Below are positions 44,537-52,719 of a DNA stretch of 64,000 nucleotides, in pieces. Each line of letters opens with the position of its first letter. Position 1 is the stretch's first letter. The stretch covers positions 1 through 64,000 of the forward strand of contig NZ_JACSKZ010000002.1 in the NCBI RefSeq assembly GCF_018617875.1. Reading direction: 5' to 3'. Source of the DNA: Exiguobacterium algae. GTDB taxonomy: Bacteria > Bacillota > Bacilli > Exiguobacteriales > Exiguobacteriaceae. A program made the translations under genes and the position numbers. The notes under the pieces are model-generated. The model searched no databases and was not told where the DNA came from. It saw nothing but the letters and a program-made list of their open reading frames with translations.

Positions 44537-45659
44537 GCGATTCCGCTCCAATCACGTACGAAGCGGTTGTCAGTTCACGCAACACATCTTCGTCGACATC
44601 AATGCCTAGACCCGGTCGATCGTTTAACGAGATGATTGGCAAATCATATGTTAAGTTTCCGACATCTTTTCCAAAGCGGAGCGGTCCTGTCAATTCGACG
44701 GTTTTCACGATGTGACTAGAGAAGGCGACATGGAATCCTGCACTCGATGCAATCGATGATTCGACCATCGAACCGATTTGGCATTCGATGCCGGACATTT
44801 CAGCCATGTGGACTAACTTTTTCGCAGGATAGATTCCGCCGCACTTCATCAATTTAATGTTTGCTTTATGCGCAGCCTGCATCATCGTCAGGCGTCTCAT
44901 ATCGTTTAAGTCTTTCATGCCCTCATCAATCATGAGCGGAACCGAAATTTTTTGTTTCACTTCAAACATGCCTTCAAAATCATCCGCCTTTACGGGTTGT
45001 TCGACCCAGTCGATACCATATGGTTCGAGTAGACGCATCGCTTGAACCGTGTTGGCCGCATTGACCCAACCTTGATTGACGTCAACGCGTATCGGTACAT
45101 CCGGCCCAATCGCTTCTCGTACGGCTTTGACTCGTGCCACGTCCGTTTGTACGTCGACCCCGACTTTCATCTTGACGGCCGTGTAGCCTTGATTGATTTG
45201 TTCGAGTGCCTCTTGTGCCATATGGCTCGGTTCCCCGATACTTAAGACGTGCGTGACCGGGAATGACTCATGGTACCGACCGCCGATCCATTCGTAGATC
45301 GGTTGATTTAATTTTTTACCAATCAAATCGTGACACGCGATATCGAGTGCTGCTTTCGCGGCCGGAACCCCCCGAATCGTACGGTCCATCTCGTCATGAA
45401 TCCGCTCCAAATGCATCGGATTCTTCCCGATTAATAGTGGTGCCAACAGATGACGAAGGACACTGACCGTACTTTCGGCAGACTCACCCGTCACGTGCTC
45501 ATCCGCCACTGCTTCCCCATAACCGACCAATCCACAAGTCGTGGTCATCTTGACGATGACAGACGGCATGTCATCATAACGGTGATAACTGACGATAAAA
45601 GGGACTTTTAACGGGAATCGAACTGAGAAAATTTCAATTTTGTTTATGTTCAACTTCAT
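44523..45659 (-). CDS. Enolase-superfamily racemase/epimerase (muconate cycloisomerase subgroup)
   Basis: 378 residues. The capping domain is followed by a barrel with general base KxK (TAVKMKVGVD), metal ligands Asp (IRVDVNQGW), Glu (DWVEQPV) and Asp (LMIDEGM), and the second base Lys in NIKLMKCGG. SMVESSIASSAG near the end shapes the substrate site. This is the catalytic set of dipeptide epimerases and N-succinylamino acid racemases. The DxD dipeptide motif seen in YkfB is not evident, so I prefer an N-acyl amino acid or undetermined substrate. Start at ATG 45659 (AAAGGAGCG) or a TTG two codons on. Confidence 0.82.
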   Translation of the reverse strand: MKLNINKIEIFSVRFPLKVPFIVSYHRYDDMPSVIVKMTTTCGLVGYGEAVADEHVTGESAESTVSVLRHLLAPLLIGKNPMHLERIHDEMDRTIRGVPAAKAALDIACHDLIGKKLNQPIYEWIGGRYHESFPVTHVLSIGEPSHMAQEALEQINQGYTAVKMKVGVDVQTDVARVKAVREAIGPDVPIRVDVNQGWVNAANTVQAMRLLEPYGIDWVEQPVKADDFEGMFEVKQKISVPLMIDEGMKDLNDMRRLTMMQAAHKANIKLMKCGGIYPAKKLVHMAEMSGIECQIGSMVESSIASSAGFHVAFSSHIVKTVELTGPLRFGKDVGNLTYDLPIISLNDRPGLGIDVDEDVLRELTTASYVIGAESHVAR

Positions 45660-45692
45660 CGCTCCTTTACTTCGTGAACGCTTTCCTCTATA

Positions 45693-45714
45693 TTGTCGTT
45701 ATATAGACGCTAAA
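45693..45714. promoter_or_regulatory. Tandem 11-bp operator, copy 1
   Basis: TTGTCGTTATA (45693-45703) is directly followed by TAGACGCTAAA (45704-45714): two similar half-sites in tandem, one helical turn apart. It lies in the 72-bp gap between the divergent racemase and regulator genes. The same arrangement recurs before the NhaC gene at 48407-48428. Confidence 0.65.
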
Positions 45715-45731
45715 TTGCAAGGAGGATTTAC

Positions 45732-46931
45732 ATGTCCATCCATATCGCCGTCGTCGGCTCACCAGCTTTTATTCAACATATTGTAAAAGGTTCTTCTTTA
45801 CCCGATGTCCGGATTGAAGGGTTTCCTTATGATGACCCACGCGAAGCGAAAGACATCGCCCATCAATTACACTTTTTTGACGGTGTTTTCTTCTCCGGTT
45901 CATTTCCGTATACGTACGCGATGGAGAGGGCGAACCTCCCATATGCCCATCATGTGATTCAAGATGACGTCATTCTGTTGACCTCACTCTTATACGTATC
46001 GACCATTCACCATGTACGACTCGACGATCTCTCCATCGACCTCGTTCAAGCGTCACGGCTCGATACAATCTTTGAGTCATTCCCAAACACCCTCTCACCA
46101 ATGCATGTGAAGCAACTCAATCCATACATGGACTTCGAGGACTTGATTGCCTTTCATAAACAGCTTCAAGATAGCGGGGCGACACAACTCGCCTTGACGA
46201 GTGTCGAACAAGTGCACCGTCGATTACTGAATGACGGCTATGCGAGCCAGCTCATGATTGAACCGAAAGAGAGGACGCTCCACCACTTCAATGATTTTCT
46301 ACAACAGATTCGATTGAAAAAATCAGATCAGTCGCAATTTGCTATTCTTCACTATTCGAATTCAAGTGAAGAAACGTTAGCACACGTGTCGGACCATCAA
46401 TTCTTCGATGGCAAGTTGCTACAATCGGATGAAGAGGGAGTCACAATCTTATCGAATAAAGGCAAAATTGAGACCGCTATTTCAAATGGTGTTGTTTTAC
46501 CGGATCTCTCGTCTGTTCATGTCGGCATCGGATATGGTTCAGACTATCAGCGTGCTCTCGACCATGCACGACTCGCTCTTTATGCAGAAAGTGAACGTCT
46601 GATGCGCATCGTCGATGATTCGAAGCGACTGATGTTCTCGGATCAACCATCACCCATTCATTTTCGCGTCACGCAAACACGAGTCTACGACATGATGAAA
46701 CAGACCGGTATGAGTCCGACCAATATCGAAAAACTCATCCACTTTTCACAAGATCAACTTGAGTTCACGGCTAAAGAGTTGACCGATTACTTACATGTCA
46801 CCCGTCGCACGACAGAGCGTTTGATTAAAAGATTAGTCGATGCGAAACTCGTGCATGCGATTGGTGAAGAAATGAGTTACAGTCAAGGTCGTCCTCGTAC
46901 GGTGTATAAATTTCAATTCCCGGTCGATTGA
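45732..46931 (+). CDS. Putative transcription regulator: sensor domain, cyclase-like domain, C-terminal winged helix
   Basis: 399 residues. Residues 1-120 look like a ligand-sensing alpha/beta domain (IHIAVVGSPAFIQHI, FDGVFFSGSFPYTYAMERA). The centre (about 205-300) ends in VHVGIGYGSDYQRALDHARLAL, the pattern of the degenerate GGDEF-like domain of CdaR/PucR regulators. The end (about 345-395) is a winged helix: FTAKELTDYLHVTRRTTERLIKRLVDA then QGRPRTVYKF. No family name is recognised for the whole. It is divergent from the racemase gene and probably binds the tandem 11-bp sites. Start after GCAAGGAGGATTTAC. Confidence 0.7.
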   Translation: MSIHIAVVGSPAFIQHIVKGSSLPDVRIEGFPYDDPREAKDIAHQLHFFDGVFFSGSFPYTYAMERANLPYAHHVIQDDVILLTSLLYVSTIHHVRLDDLSIDLVQASRLDTIFESFPNTLSPMHVKQLNPYMDFEDLIAFHKQLQDSGATQLALTSVEQVHRRLLNDGYASQLMIEPKERTLHHFNDFLQQIRLKKSDQSQFAILHYSNSSEETLAHVSDHQFFDGKLLQSDEEGVTILSNKGKIETAISNGVVLPDLSSVHVGIGYGSDYQRALDHARLALYAESERLMRIVDDSKRLMFSDQPSPIHFRVTQTRVYDMMKQTGMSPTNIEKLIHFSQDQLEFTAKELTDYLHVTRRTTERLIKRLVDAKLVHAIGEEMSYSQGRPRTVYKFQFPVD

Positions 46932-46946
46932 CGACCGGGAATTGTT

Positions 46947-48374
46947 TTATTGTGCTGCTTGCTTCACAACTGACTCTTCTTGCTGAATGACCGCCATGCG
47001 CTCAATTGTGAATCCCGTAAAGGCATACAGAATCGAAATGACCGGTACGATAAAGTTTAAGACGGCGTACGGCGCGTATTCGAATGCCCCGACCCCGAGC
47101 GTACCAAGAATGAATACCCCACACGTATTCCACGGGATGAACACCGATGTCAATGTTCCACCGTCCTCGAGTGCGCGAGATAAGTTTTTCGATTGTAATC
47201 CCATTTTTTCATAAGCGCCTGCAAACATACGTGACGGAACGACAATCGAGATATACTGCTCCGAACAGGTCGCATTTGTCGCAATCCCCGCTAAAATCGT
47301 TGAAGCGATCAACGAGCCTGCCGTTTTCGCCAACTTCAAGATTTGATTCATGATTGATTGAAGCATACCTGAATATTCTAAAATTCCACCGAACGTCATC
47401 GCGACAATCGTCATCGAGACCGTATACATCATCGCATCGAGACCCCCTCGGCTAAAGAGGTTGTCTACCAATTCATTTCCCGAATCAATGACATAGCCAC
47501 TTTGAAGGGCACCTACGCTGTCAGCGAACGTCCCTCCTTGAATGAACACTTGAGCCAAGAAACCAAGTGCAATCCCAACGACGAGTGCCGGAATTGCCGG
47601 AACTTTTTTCGCGACGAGTAAAATGACGGCGAGCGGTACGACGAGTAACCATGGCGAGATGACAAAACTATCTTCAAGAATGTTAAGCGTCTGCGTGATT
47701 TCTGAAGAGTCCGTCGTCGAATCTGCGAACCGTCTACCAAGCCAAGCGTAAACTCCTAACGCAATGATGAGTCCTGGAATCGTTGTATACAACATATGAC
47801 GGATATGTACAAACAAATTCGTATGTGTGAGTCCTGACGCCAAGTTGGTCGTGTCTGACAATGGGGACATCTTATCCCCGAAATAAGCACCTGAGATGAC
47901 TGCCCCCGCAACCATCGGCGCTGGGATCCCCATACTCAGCCCGATGCCCATCCCCGCTACACCGATCGTTCCCATTGTAGACCATGAACTCCCGATGGAA
48001 AGTGCGACGACGGCACAAATGAGACAAATCGTTAAAAGAAAGTATGCCGGCGAAATGATCTTCAACCCGAAATAGATCATCGTGGCGACAACTCCCCCGC
48101 CGATCCATGCGCCGATTGTCAAACCGACCAAAATAATGATGACGACTGCCGGCAACGCGAGACGAATCCCTTTGTACATCATCTCTTCAATCTCTTTCCA
48201 CTTGAACCCGTGACGCCATGCGACGAGTGAAGCGACTGACGTACCGACGATGAGCGGAATGTGCGGTCCTTGTTCGAGTTTGACGATCGAGATGAGCATG
48301 ACGACAATCATCACGCCGAGCGGCAACAGTGCCCACCCTAATTTCATGTCTTGCTTGTTCCCCGTTGTTTCCAT
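46947..48374 (-). CDS. NhaC-family Na+/H+ antiporter or substrate/cation exchanger
   Basis: 475 residues with about 11-12 helices. Typical NhaC blocks: GSSWSTMGTIGVAGMGIG, GAVISGAYFGDKMSPLSDTTNLAS, and the late TNATCSEQYISIVVPSRMF. Family members exchange Na+ for protons or for organic anions such as malate. Its operator matches that of the racemase/regulator pair, so it may carry the cluster's substrate. Start after GGGGAGGAAGTTAG. Confidence 0.88.
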   Translation of the reverse strand: METTGNKQDMKLGWALLPLGVMIVVMLISIVKLEQGPHIPLIVGTSVASLVAWRHGFKWKEIEEMMYKGIRLALPAVVIIILVGLTIGAWIGGGVVATMIYFGLKIISPAYFLLTICLICAVVALSIGSSWSTMGTIGVAGMGIGLSMGIPAPMVAGAVISGAYFGDKMSPLSDTTNLASGLTHTNLFVHIRHMLYTTIPGLIIALGVYAWLGRRFADSTTDSSEITQTLNILEDSFVISPWLLVVPLAVILLVAKKVPAIPALVVGIALGFLAQVFIQGGTFADSVGALQSGYVIDSGNELVDNLFSRGGLDAMMYTVSMTIVAMTFGGILEYSGMLQSIMNQILKLAKTAGSLIASTILAGIATNATCSEQYISIVVPSRMFAGAYEKMGLQSKNLSRALEDGGTLTSVFIPWNTCGVFILGTLGVGAFEYAPYAVLNFIVPVISILYAFTGFTIERMAVIQQEESVVKQAAQ

Positions 48375-48406
48375 CTAACTTCCTCCCCTTTAGCGAATAT
48401 TCAGAA

Positions 48407-48428
48407 TTGTCGTTATATTGTCGCTAAT
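48407..48428. promoter_or_regulatory. Tandem 11-bp operator, copy 2
   Basis: TTGTCGTTATA (48407-48417) is directly followed by TTGTCGCTAAT (48418-48428), upstream of the NhaC gene. Together the two halves share 19 of 22 bases with copy 1, and the first half is identical. A further inverted half-like TTTAGCGAATAT lies at 48389-48400. Confidence 0.65.
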
Positions 48429-48435
48429 AACGTTA

Positions 48436-48449
48436 TGATAGCGCTTACA
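48436..48449. promoter_or_regulatory. Cre site upstream of the NhaC gene
   Basis: TGATAGCGCTTACA matches the cre consensus with one mismatch, just upstream of the tandem operator. It suggests carbon catabolite control of a catabolic or uptake function. Confidence 0.55.
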
Positions 48450-48465
48450 ATTGTTTGATGCAATA

Positions 48466-48503
48466 GAAAAATGAGTGGACAGACATCCGTCTATCACACT
48501 CAT
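48466..48503 (-). terminator. Terminator of the M20 hydrolase gene
   Basis: ATGAGTG/CACTCAT outer arms with inner AGAC/GTCT, then TTTTTC on the minus strand. It separates this gene from the NhaC gene downstream. Confidence 0.8.
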
Positions 48504-48506
48504 CGC

Positions 48507-49601
48507 TTACATTGTTGCTGCAATCCGGAGGACATCGGCTAGAAGCAACGCGCCATCCTGTAACGCGTCACGGTCGAACGTCATATGGGGATGGTGTAGA
48601 CCCGGTCCTAAATCCGCACCGATTCCGATCATCGTCGCATCAAGCGTCGGTTTCTCTACGGTATAGAAATGAAAATCGTCGCTACCTGACGTCACAACCC
48701 GCTCTACGAGTGCCAATTGACCGAAGCGCTCCTCGATTGCCTGCTTGGCGATCTGACTCGAATGCTCTCCGACGACCGCGCCAGGTGTGAAATCTTGCCA
48801 TTCCCATTCTAATTTCACATCATGGAGTTGCGCAATCTTGAGTAACATACCTTCGACACGATTCCGGAGCTCGAGCAATTCTTCATTTTGCTGAGCACGT
48901 ACGTCAATCGAGAACGTCGCATTCCCCGGAATGATGTTCATGTTGTCGCTTCCGGCGTGAACTTTCGTCAATTTGATCGAGTGCGGTTCAAACGGCGACA
49001 AGTAAATGCTTTTCAACATATGTTGAATTGAGAAGATGACATCGAGTGCGTTCTGACCTTGATGCGGTCTTGCACCGTGCGCATCATCCCCGAGTACCTC
49101 TCCTTTTAAGAAAAAGGCAGCTCCATGTTGAATCGCCGCCGCATATTGGCCTTTCTTCAACTCTTCTTGTGGACGCAAATGAATCCCGAACAGTTGCGTC
49201 ACGTCTTCTAACGCGCCGCGTTCAATCATTGCGAGTGAACCGTTCCCTTTCTCTTCAGCAGGTTGAAAGATAAAACGGATTCTTTTTTGTAGTGTCTCGT
49301 CTTTCAACTGCTCGAGCGCACCGAGCACCATGCTCATATTGGCGTCATGCCCGCACGAATGATTGGCCCGAAACACCCCATCGACTTGTTGCCATAACGC
49401 ATCAATGTCTGCCCGTACTGCGATGACTTCTTCTCCGGAACCGATTTCGGCAATTACTCCCGTCACATCATCAAACGTCCGATAGGGGATCGACCAGTCC
49501 GCTAAAATCGATGCGATCGTTCGGGTCGTCTCGACTTCTTTCCAACTGACTTCCGGATGTGCATGAAAATGTTCAAACCACTTGTTCACGTTTGTTGTCA
49601 T
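48507..49601 (-). CDS. M20 family amidohydrolase (N-acyl amino acid hydrolase type)
   Basis: 364 residues, M20D type. Metal-binding motifs: RADIDALW, HSCGHDANMSM, QPAEEKGNGS, the inner HGARPHQGQNALD, and SGSDDFHFY near the end. A lid dimerisation domain occupies about residues 170-285. Such enzymes hydrolyse N-acetyl or N-succinyl amino acids and related amides, the last step expected in an N-acyl racemisation pathway. It follows a small membrane-protein gene by 16 bases. Confidence 0.88.
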   Translation of the reverse strand: MTTNVNKWFEHFHAHPEVSWKEVETTRTIASILADWSIPYRTFDDVTGVIAEIGSGEEVIAVRADIDALWQQVDGVFRANHSCGHDANMSMVLGALEQLKDETLQKRIRFIFQPAEEKGNGSLAMIERGALEDVTQLFGIHLRPQEELKKGQYAAAIQHGAAFFLKGEVLGDDAHGARPHQGQNALDVIFSIQHMLKSIYLSPFEPHSIKLTKVHAGSDNMNIIPGNATFSIDVRAQQNEELLELRNRVEGMLLKIAQLHDVKLEWEWQDFTPGAVVGEHSSQIAKQAIEERFGQLALVERVVTSGSDDFHFYTVEKPTLDATMIGIGADLGPGLHHPHMTFDRDALQDGALLLADVLRIAATM

Positions 49602-49617
49602 ATGTATCTCCTTACAC

Positions 49618-49965
49618 TCATTTAATTTTTTCGACGCCTTTAATGAGCACCCATTGCAAAGGTAAACGTCCCCACGTAATCCATTTCGGGATCACTTTCC
49701 CTCCGATTTTGGAAGGTTTAATTGCCATATTCACGTTTGCGGGGAATACTGCGATGAAAAACGCCGGCAATGTCCGTTTCACGAACGTCGTCCCTTTGTT
49801 CAATAGGAGCATCATTCCAAGAATGACCTCGATCAACCCGCTCAATTGAACCATCAATCGTCGAAACGGCCACGATTTTGGGATGATTGACATGAACGCT
49901 TTTTCCCTAACAAAATGTAAGATCCCGGCCCCGAACAATAACGCACCATATAGATTTCGAATCAT
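49618..49965 (-). CDS. DoxX-like small membrane protein
   Basis: 115 residues with about four hydrophobic segments. The start LYGALLFGAGILHFV and the middle QLSGLIEVILGMMLLL resemble DoxX-family membrane proteins. Function unknown. Start after AAAGGAGAGTGACCA. Probably cotranscribed with the M20 gene that follows. Confidence 0.65.
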   Translation of the reverse strand: MIRNLYGALLFGAGILHFVREKAFMSIIPKSWPFRRLMVQLSGLIEVILGMMLLLNKGTTFVKRTLPAFFIAVFPANVNMAIKPSKIGGKVIPKWITWGRLPLQWVLIKGVEKIK

Positions 49966-49992
49966 TGGTCACTCTCCTTTTTTATAAGCATA

Positions 49993-50023
49993 GCAAAAAA
50001 GGAGGGCATGATGCCCACCTTTT
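49993..50023 (-). terminator. Terminator of the HtrA-like gene
   Basis: AAGGTGGGCAT/ATGCCCTCCTT arms followed by six T on the minus strand. Confidence 0.75.
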
Positions 50024-51272
50024 ACAATGAAGAACCGTTCGCATTTTGAATCTCGACTTGGACGGTTTCCGTCTTCCCGTCACGGATATATTCGATGTCG
50101 ACCGTTCCGTCCGTATCCCGGATCAATTCACTCCGTAGATCGATGAACGAGCTGACCTCTTGATCGTTAATTTTGACGATGACATCTTTTGGTTCCAATC
50201 CGGCACGAGCGGCAGAACTGTTCTGTTGGACTTCGATGATAATCGTCCCGGCCGTTACCGATTCAGGCAAGTTAATCTGCTCTGACAAATAGCCCGGTGG
50301 GAATTCAGAAACGTCTCGTAACGAAACGCCGAGTGACGGGTGATTCACTTCGCCAGTCTGCTCGATTTGATTGATTAACGGAAGCGCAATGTCAACCGGA
50401 ATCGAGAATCCAACCCCTTCCACTTCCGCTGTCGCAATCTTCATCGAGTTGATGCCGACTAGTTGTCCGGCTTCGTTGATCAGCGCCCCACCTGAGTTAC
50501 CAGGGTTGATTGCGGCATCCGTCTGAATCACTTCGGCATTGAAGTCGGCCTGCCCATTCTCATCGGTGTCGACTGGGACAAGTCGTGACGTCGACGACAC
50601 AACCCCACGCGTCACTGAGTTTTCAAATTGTCCGAGCGGGTTACCAATGGCTACGACCGTTTGTCCCGGTTTCAATTCACTTGATTTTCCGATCGAAATA
50701 ACCGCCGGGACTTGGTCGGCATCGACTTTCAAGACGGCCAAGTCATATGTCGCGTCACTTCCCATTAATGTCGCGTCCGCTGACGATCCGTCGTTAAACG
50801 TCACAGTCAGACGCTCGGCACCATTGACGACGTGATGGTTCGAGACGATATACGCCGACTCGCCTTCTTTCTTATAGATGACCCCTGACCCGACTCCAGC
50901 CACCGATGCTTCGTTCGAAAAGCCGGTCGAAGCGTAGTTATTCACCGTAACGACCGCCGGCTGAGCTTTCGCAACAGCATTCGTCACAGACGAATCGGAA
51001 ACGTTTGACGAGGTTTGCACAGGTGTTCCTTCGTTCGTCACGTTCGTGTCACTGACATTTGTAGCGGGTTGATCAATAAACGGATAGGCGATTGCCCCCG
51101 TCAATAAGGCACCGATGATTCCTCCTACAAATCCGGGAAACATTCTGCCGATGACTGATGGCTTTTTATCTTGTGTGACCGGCTCTTCAGAAGCTCGATG
51201 CGACGAACCGAGTTCAGTATCTAACCAATCTTTTTGTTGCTCTGATTCATGTGATTGATCATGACGATCCAT
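50022..51272 (-). CDS. HtrA/DegP-like membrane-anchored serine protease
   Basis: 416 residues. A charged N-terminal cytoplasmic tail is followed by one helix (FPGFVGGIIGALLTGAIAYPFI, about 45-66), then a Ser/Thr-rich linker. The trypsin-like domain has its triad at IVSNHHVVN (His), YDLAVLKVD (Asp) and NPGNSGGALI (Ser). One PDZ domain occupies the last 95 residues. It degrades misfolded proteins outside the membrane. The paralogues htrA, htrB and yyxA cannot be told apart here. No CssR box was recognised. Confidence 0.93.
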   Translation of the reverse strand: MDRHDQSHESEQQKDWLDTELGSSHRASEEPVTQDKKPSVIGRMFPGFVGGIIGALLTGAIAYPFIDQPATNVSDTNVTNEGTPVQTSSNVSDSSVTNAVAKAQPAVVTVNNYASTGFSNEASVAGVGSGVIYKKEGESAYIVSNHHVVNGAERLTVTFNDGSSADATLMGSDATYDLAVLKVDADQVPAVISIGKSSELKPGQTVVAIGNPLGQFENSVTRGVVSSTSRLVPVDTDENGQADFNAEVIQTDAAINPGNSGGALINEAGQLVGINSMKIATAEVEGVGFSIPVDIALPLINQIEQTGEVNHPSLGVSLRDVSEFPPGYLSEQINLPESVTAGTIIIEVQQNSSAARAGLEPKDVIVKINDQEVSSFIDLRSELIRDTDGTVDIEYIRDGKTETVQVEIQNANGSSL

Positions 51273-51390
51273 AGTGATTCATCTCCTCTGTTTATTCCTC
51301 AATACTCTATCCTCAATATACAGGAGACAACCCTTCATTTATAAAATGATAAATGGATTACAAGATTCTTCACAATTTGCGTCATTTCAG

Positions 51391-52209
51391 TTATACAACA
51401 AAGTTGCGAAGTGATCCGATTCCGTGGATGGTCACTTCCACCGTATCTCCTGTTTGAAGATAGGTTGGCGGATTCATGCCGTGTCCGACTCCGGCAGGCG
51501 TACCTGTTGCAATGATATCTCCTGCCTCCAATGTCATCCCTTTAGAGAGCGTCTGAATCAATTCTTCAACAGGTCGGATCATATCGGCCGTTGTCCCATA
51601 TTGACGTCGTTCCCCGTTTACTTTTGTCTCAATCGTCAACGGGAAGTTGAGTTCATCGGGTGTGACGATAACCGGACCGATCGGACAGAACGTATCGAAC
51701 GATTTCCCTCTGAAAAATTGTCCGTGTTGTTTTTGAACATCACGCGCTGTCACATCATTTAAAATGGTATAGCCGAAAATGTGGTCTTCAACCGTTTCGA
51801 TATCACGACCGGTTTTGCCGATAATGATTGCGAGCTCCCCTTCATAGTCCAATTGATCAGTCAACTCGGGATGCCGTTCGATGTTGGTTTCCGGACCGAC
51901 AACGGACGTCGGTGACTTTGTAAAGATCACCAGCTTTCCAGCTCCTGCTGTATCCATCTCTTTCACGTGTTCCTCATAGTTTTTACCGATACACATCACA
52001 TTTTTCAATGGACGATACGGTGCCAACAAACGAACATCCGCCAATCGCTCCATTGGTGCCACGTCTAAATCGATATCGGGAATGAACTCCCGAGCAATCA
52101 CTTCTAAAAGGTTTGTTGTATGTACTTGATTACTCACGTCATAGACGAAATCACCTTCGATTACCCCGACCTTTTGCTCATGATCTTTTTCAAAACTGCA
52201 CCATTTCAT
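51391..52209 (-). CDS. Fumarylacetoacetate hydrolase family protein
   Basis: About 272 residues from ATG 52209 (GGGGGAG seven bases upstream); the longer frame to 52239 runs into the terminator behind it. FAH-fold blocks: NVMCIGKNYEEHVKEM, DYEGELAIIIGKTGRDI with the metal-binding glutamates, NDVTARDVQKQHGQ, and TGTPAGVGHGMNPP. Such enzymes hydrolyse acylpyruvates or decarboxylate oxaloacetate. The substrate is not identifiable. Confidence 0.88.
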   Translation of the reverse strand: MKWCSFEKDHEQKVGVIEGDFVYDVSNQVHTTNLLEVIAREFIPDIDLDVAPMERLADVRLLAPYRPLKNVMCIGKNYEEHVKEMDTAGAGKLVIFTKSPTSVVGPETNIERHPELTDQLDYEGELAIIIGKTGRDIETVEDHIFGYTILNDVTARDVQKQHGQFFRGKSFDTFCPIGPVIVTPDELNFPLTIETKVNGERRQYGTTADMIRPVEELIQTLSKGMTLEAGDIIATGTPAGVGHGMNPPTYLQTGDTVEVTIHGIGSLRNFVV

Positions 52210-52237
52210 GTCTAACTCCCCCTTTATTTCAGTATAC

Positions 52238-52265
52238 AAAAAATCGAGACGACAACGCCTCGATT
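52238..52265 (-). terminator. Terminator of nrdD-nrdG
   Basis: AATCGAGGC/GTCTCGATT stem, then six T on the minus strand. Confidence 0.8.
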
Positions 52266-52719
52266 ACACTTTATTTAGAAAAATGACGCGTTGATTGCTC
52301 GAGCCTCGAAAACGGAGGCTCAAGTCTTTCAGGGACTGCTCAAAACGACCGTCCACGAGCACATCCGCATGATCCAACACATACTGAACATGTGTATCTT
52401 CCATGTTTTCCAGTTGCTGCAGCGTATAACCTGTATATACCCATACGTTTTTCCCTTGCTTCTTGCACTCTTGAACGAGCATGGCCAACTCTTCTTTTTG
52501 AAGAAACGGCTCTCCCCCGGAAATCGTGACGCCTTCCCACCCGACGTGTGCGATATGATGACTCAATTCCTGAATCGATTTTTCAACCCCTCCGTTCGGG
52601 TTCCAGGAGGTGGGATTATGACAGCCAGGGCAACGATGCGGACAACCAGCTGTGAATACGACTGTGCGCACTCCTGGTCCATCGACGACCGATTCATCTA
52701 CGATTGACAGTACGCGCAT
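52264..52719 (-). CDS. nrdG: Anaerobic ribonucleotide reductase activating protein
   Basis: 151 residues, a short radical-SAM protein. The iron-sulfur cysteines are in TAGCPHRCPGCHNP (CxxxCxxC), and the SAM-contacting glycines in VTISGGEPFLQ. It generates the glycyl radical on NrdD. It overlaps nrdD by 26 bases. Its own GAGGGTGA sits inside the end of nrdD. Confidence 0.94.
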   Translation of the reverse strand: MRVLSIVDESVVDGPGVRTVVFTAGCPHRCPGCHNPTSWNPNGGVEKSIQELSHHIAHVGWEGVTISGGEPFLQKEELAMLVQECKKQGKNVWVYTGYTLQQLENMEDTHVQYVLDHADVLVDGRFEQSLKDLSLRFRGSSNQRVIFLNKV

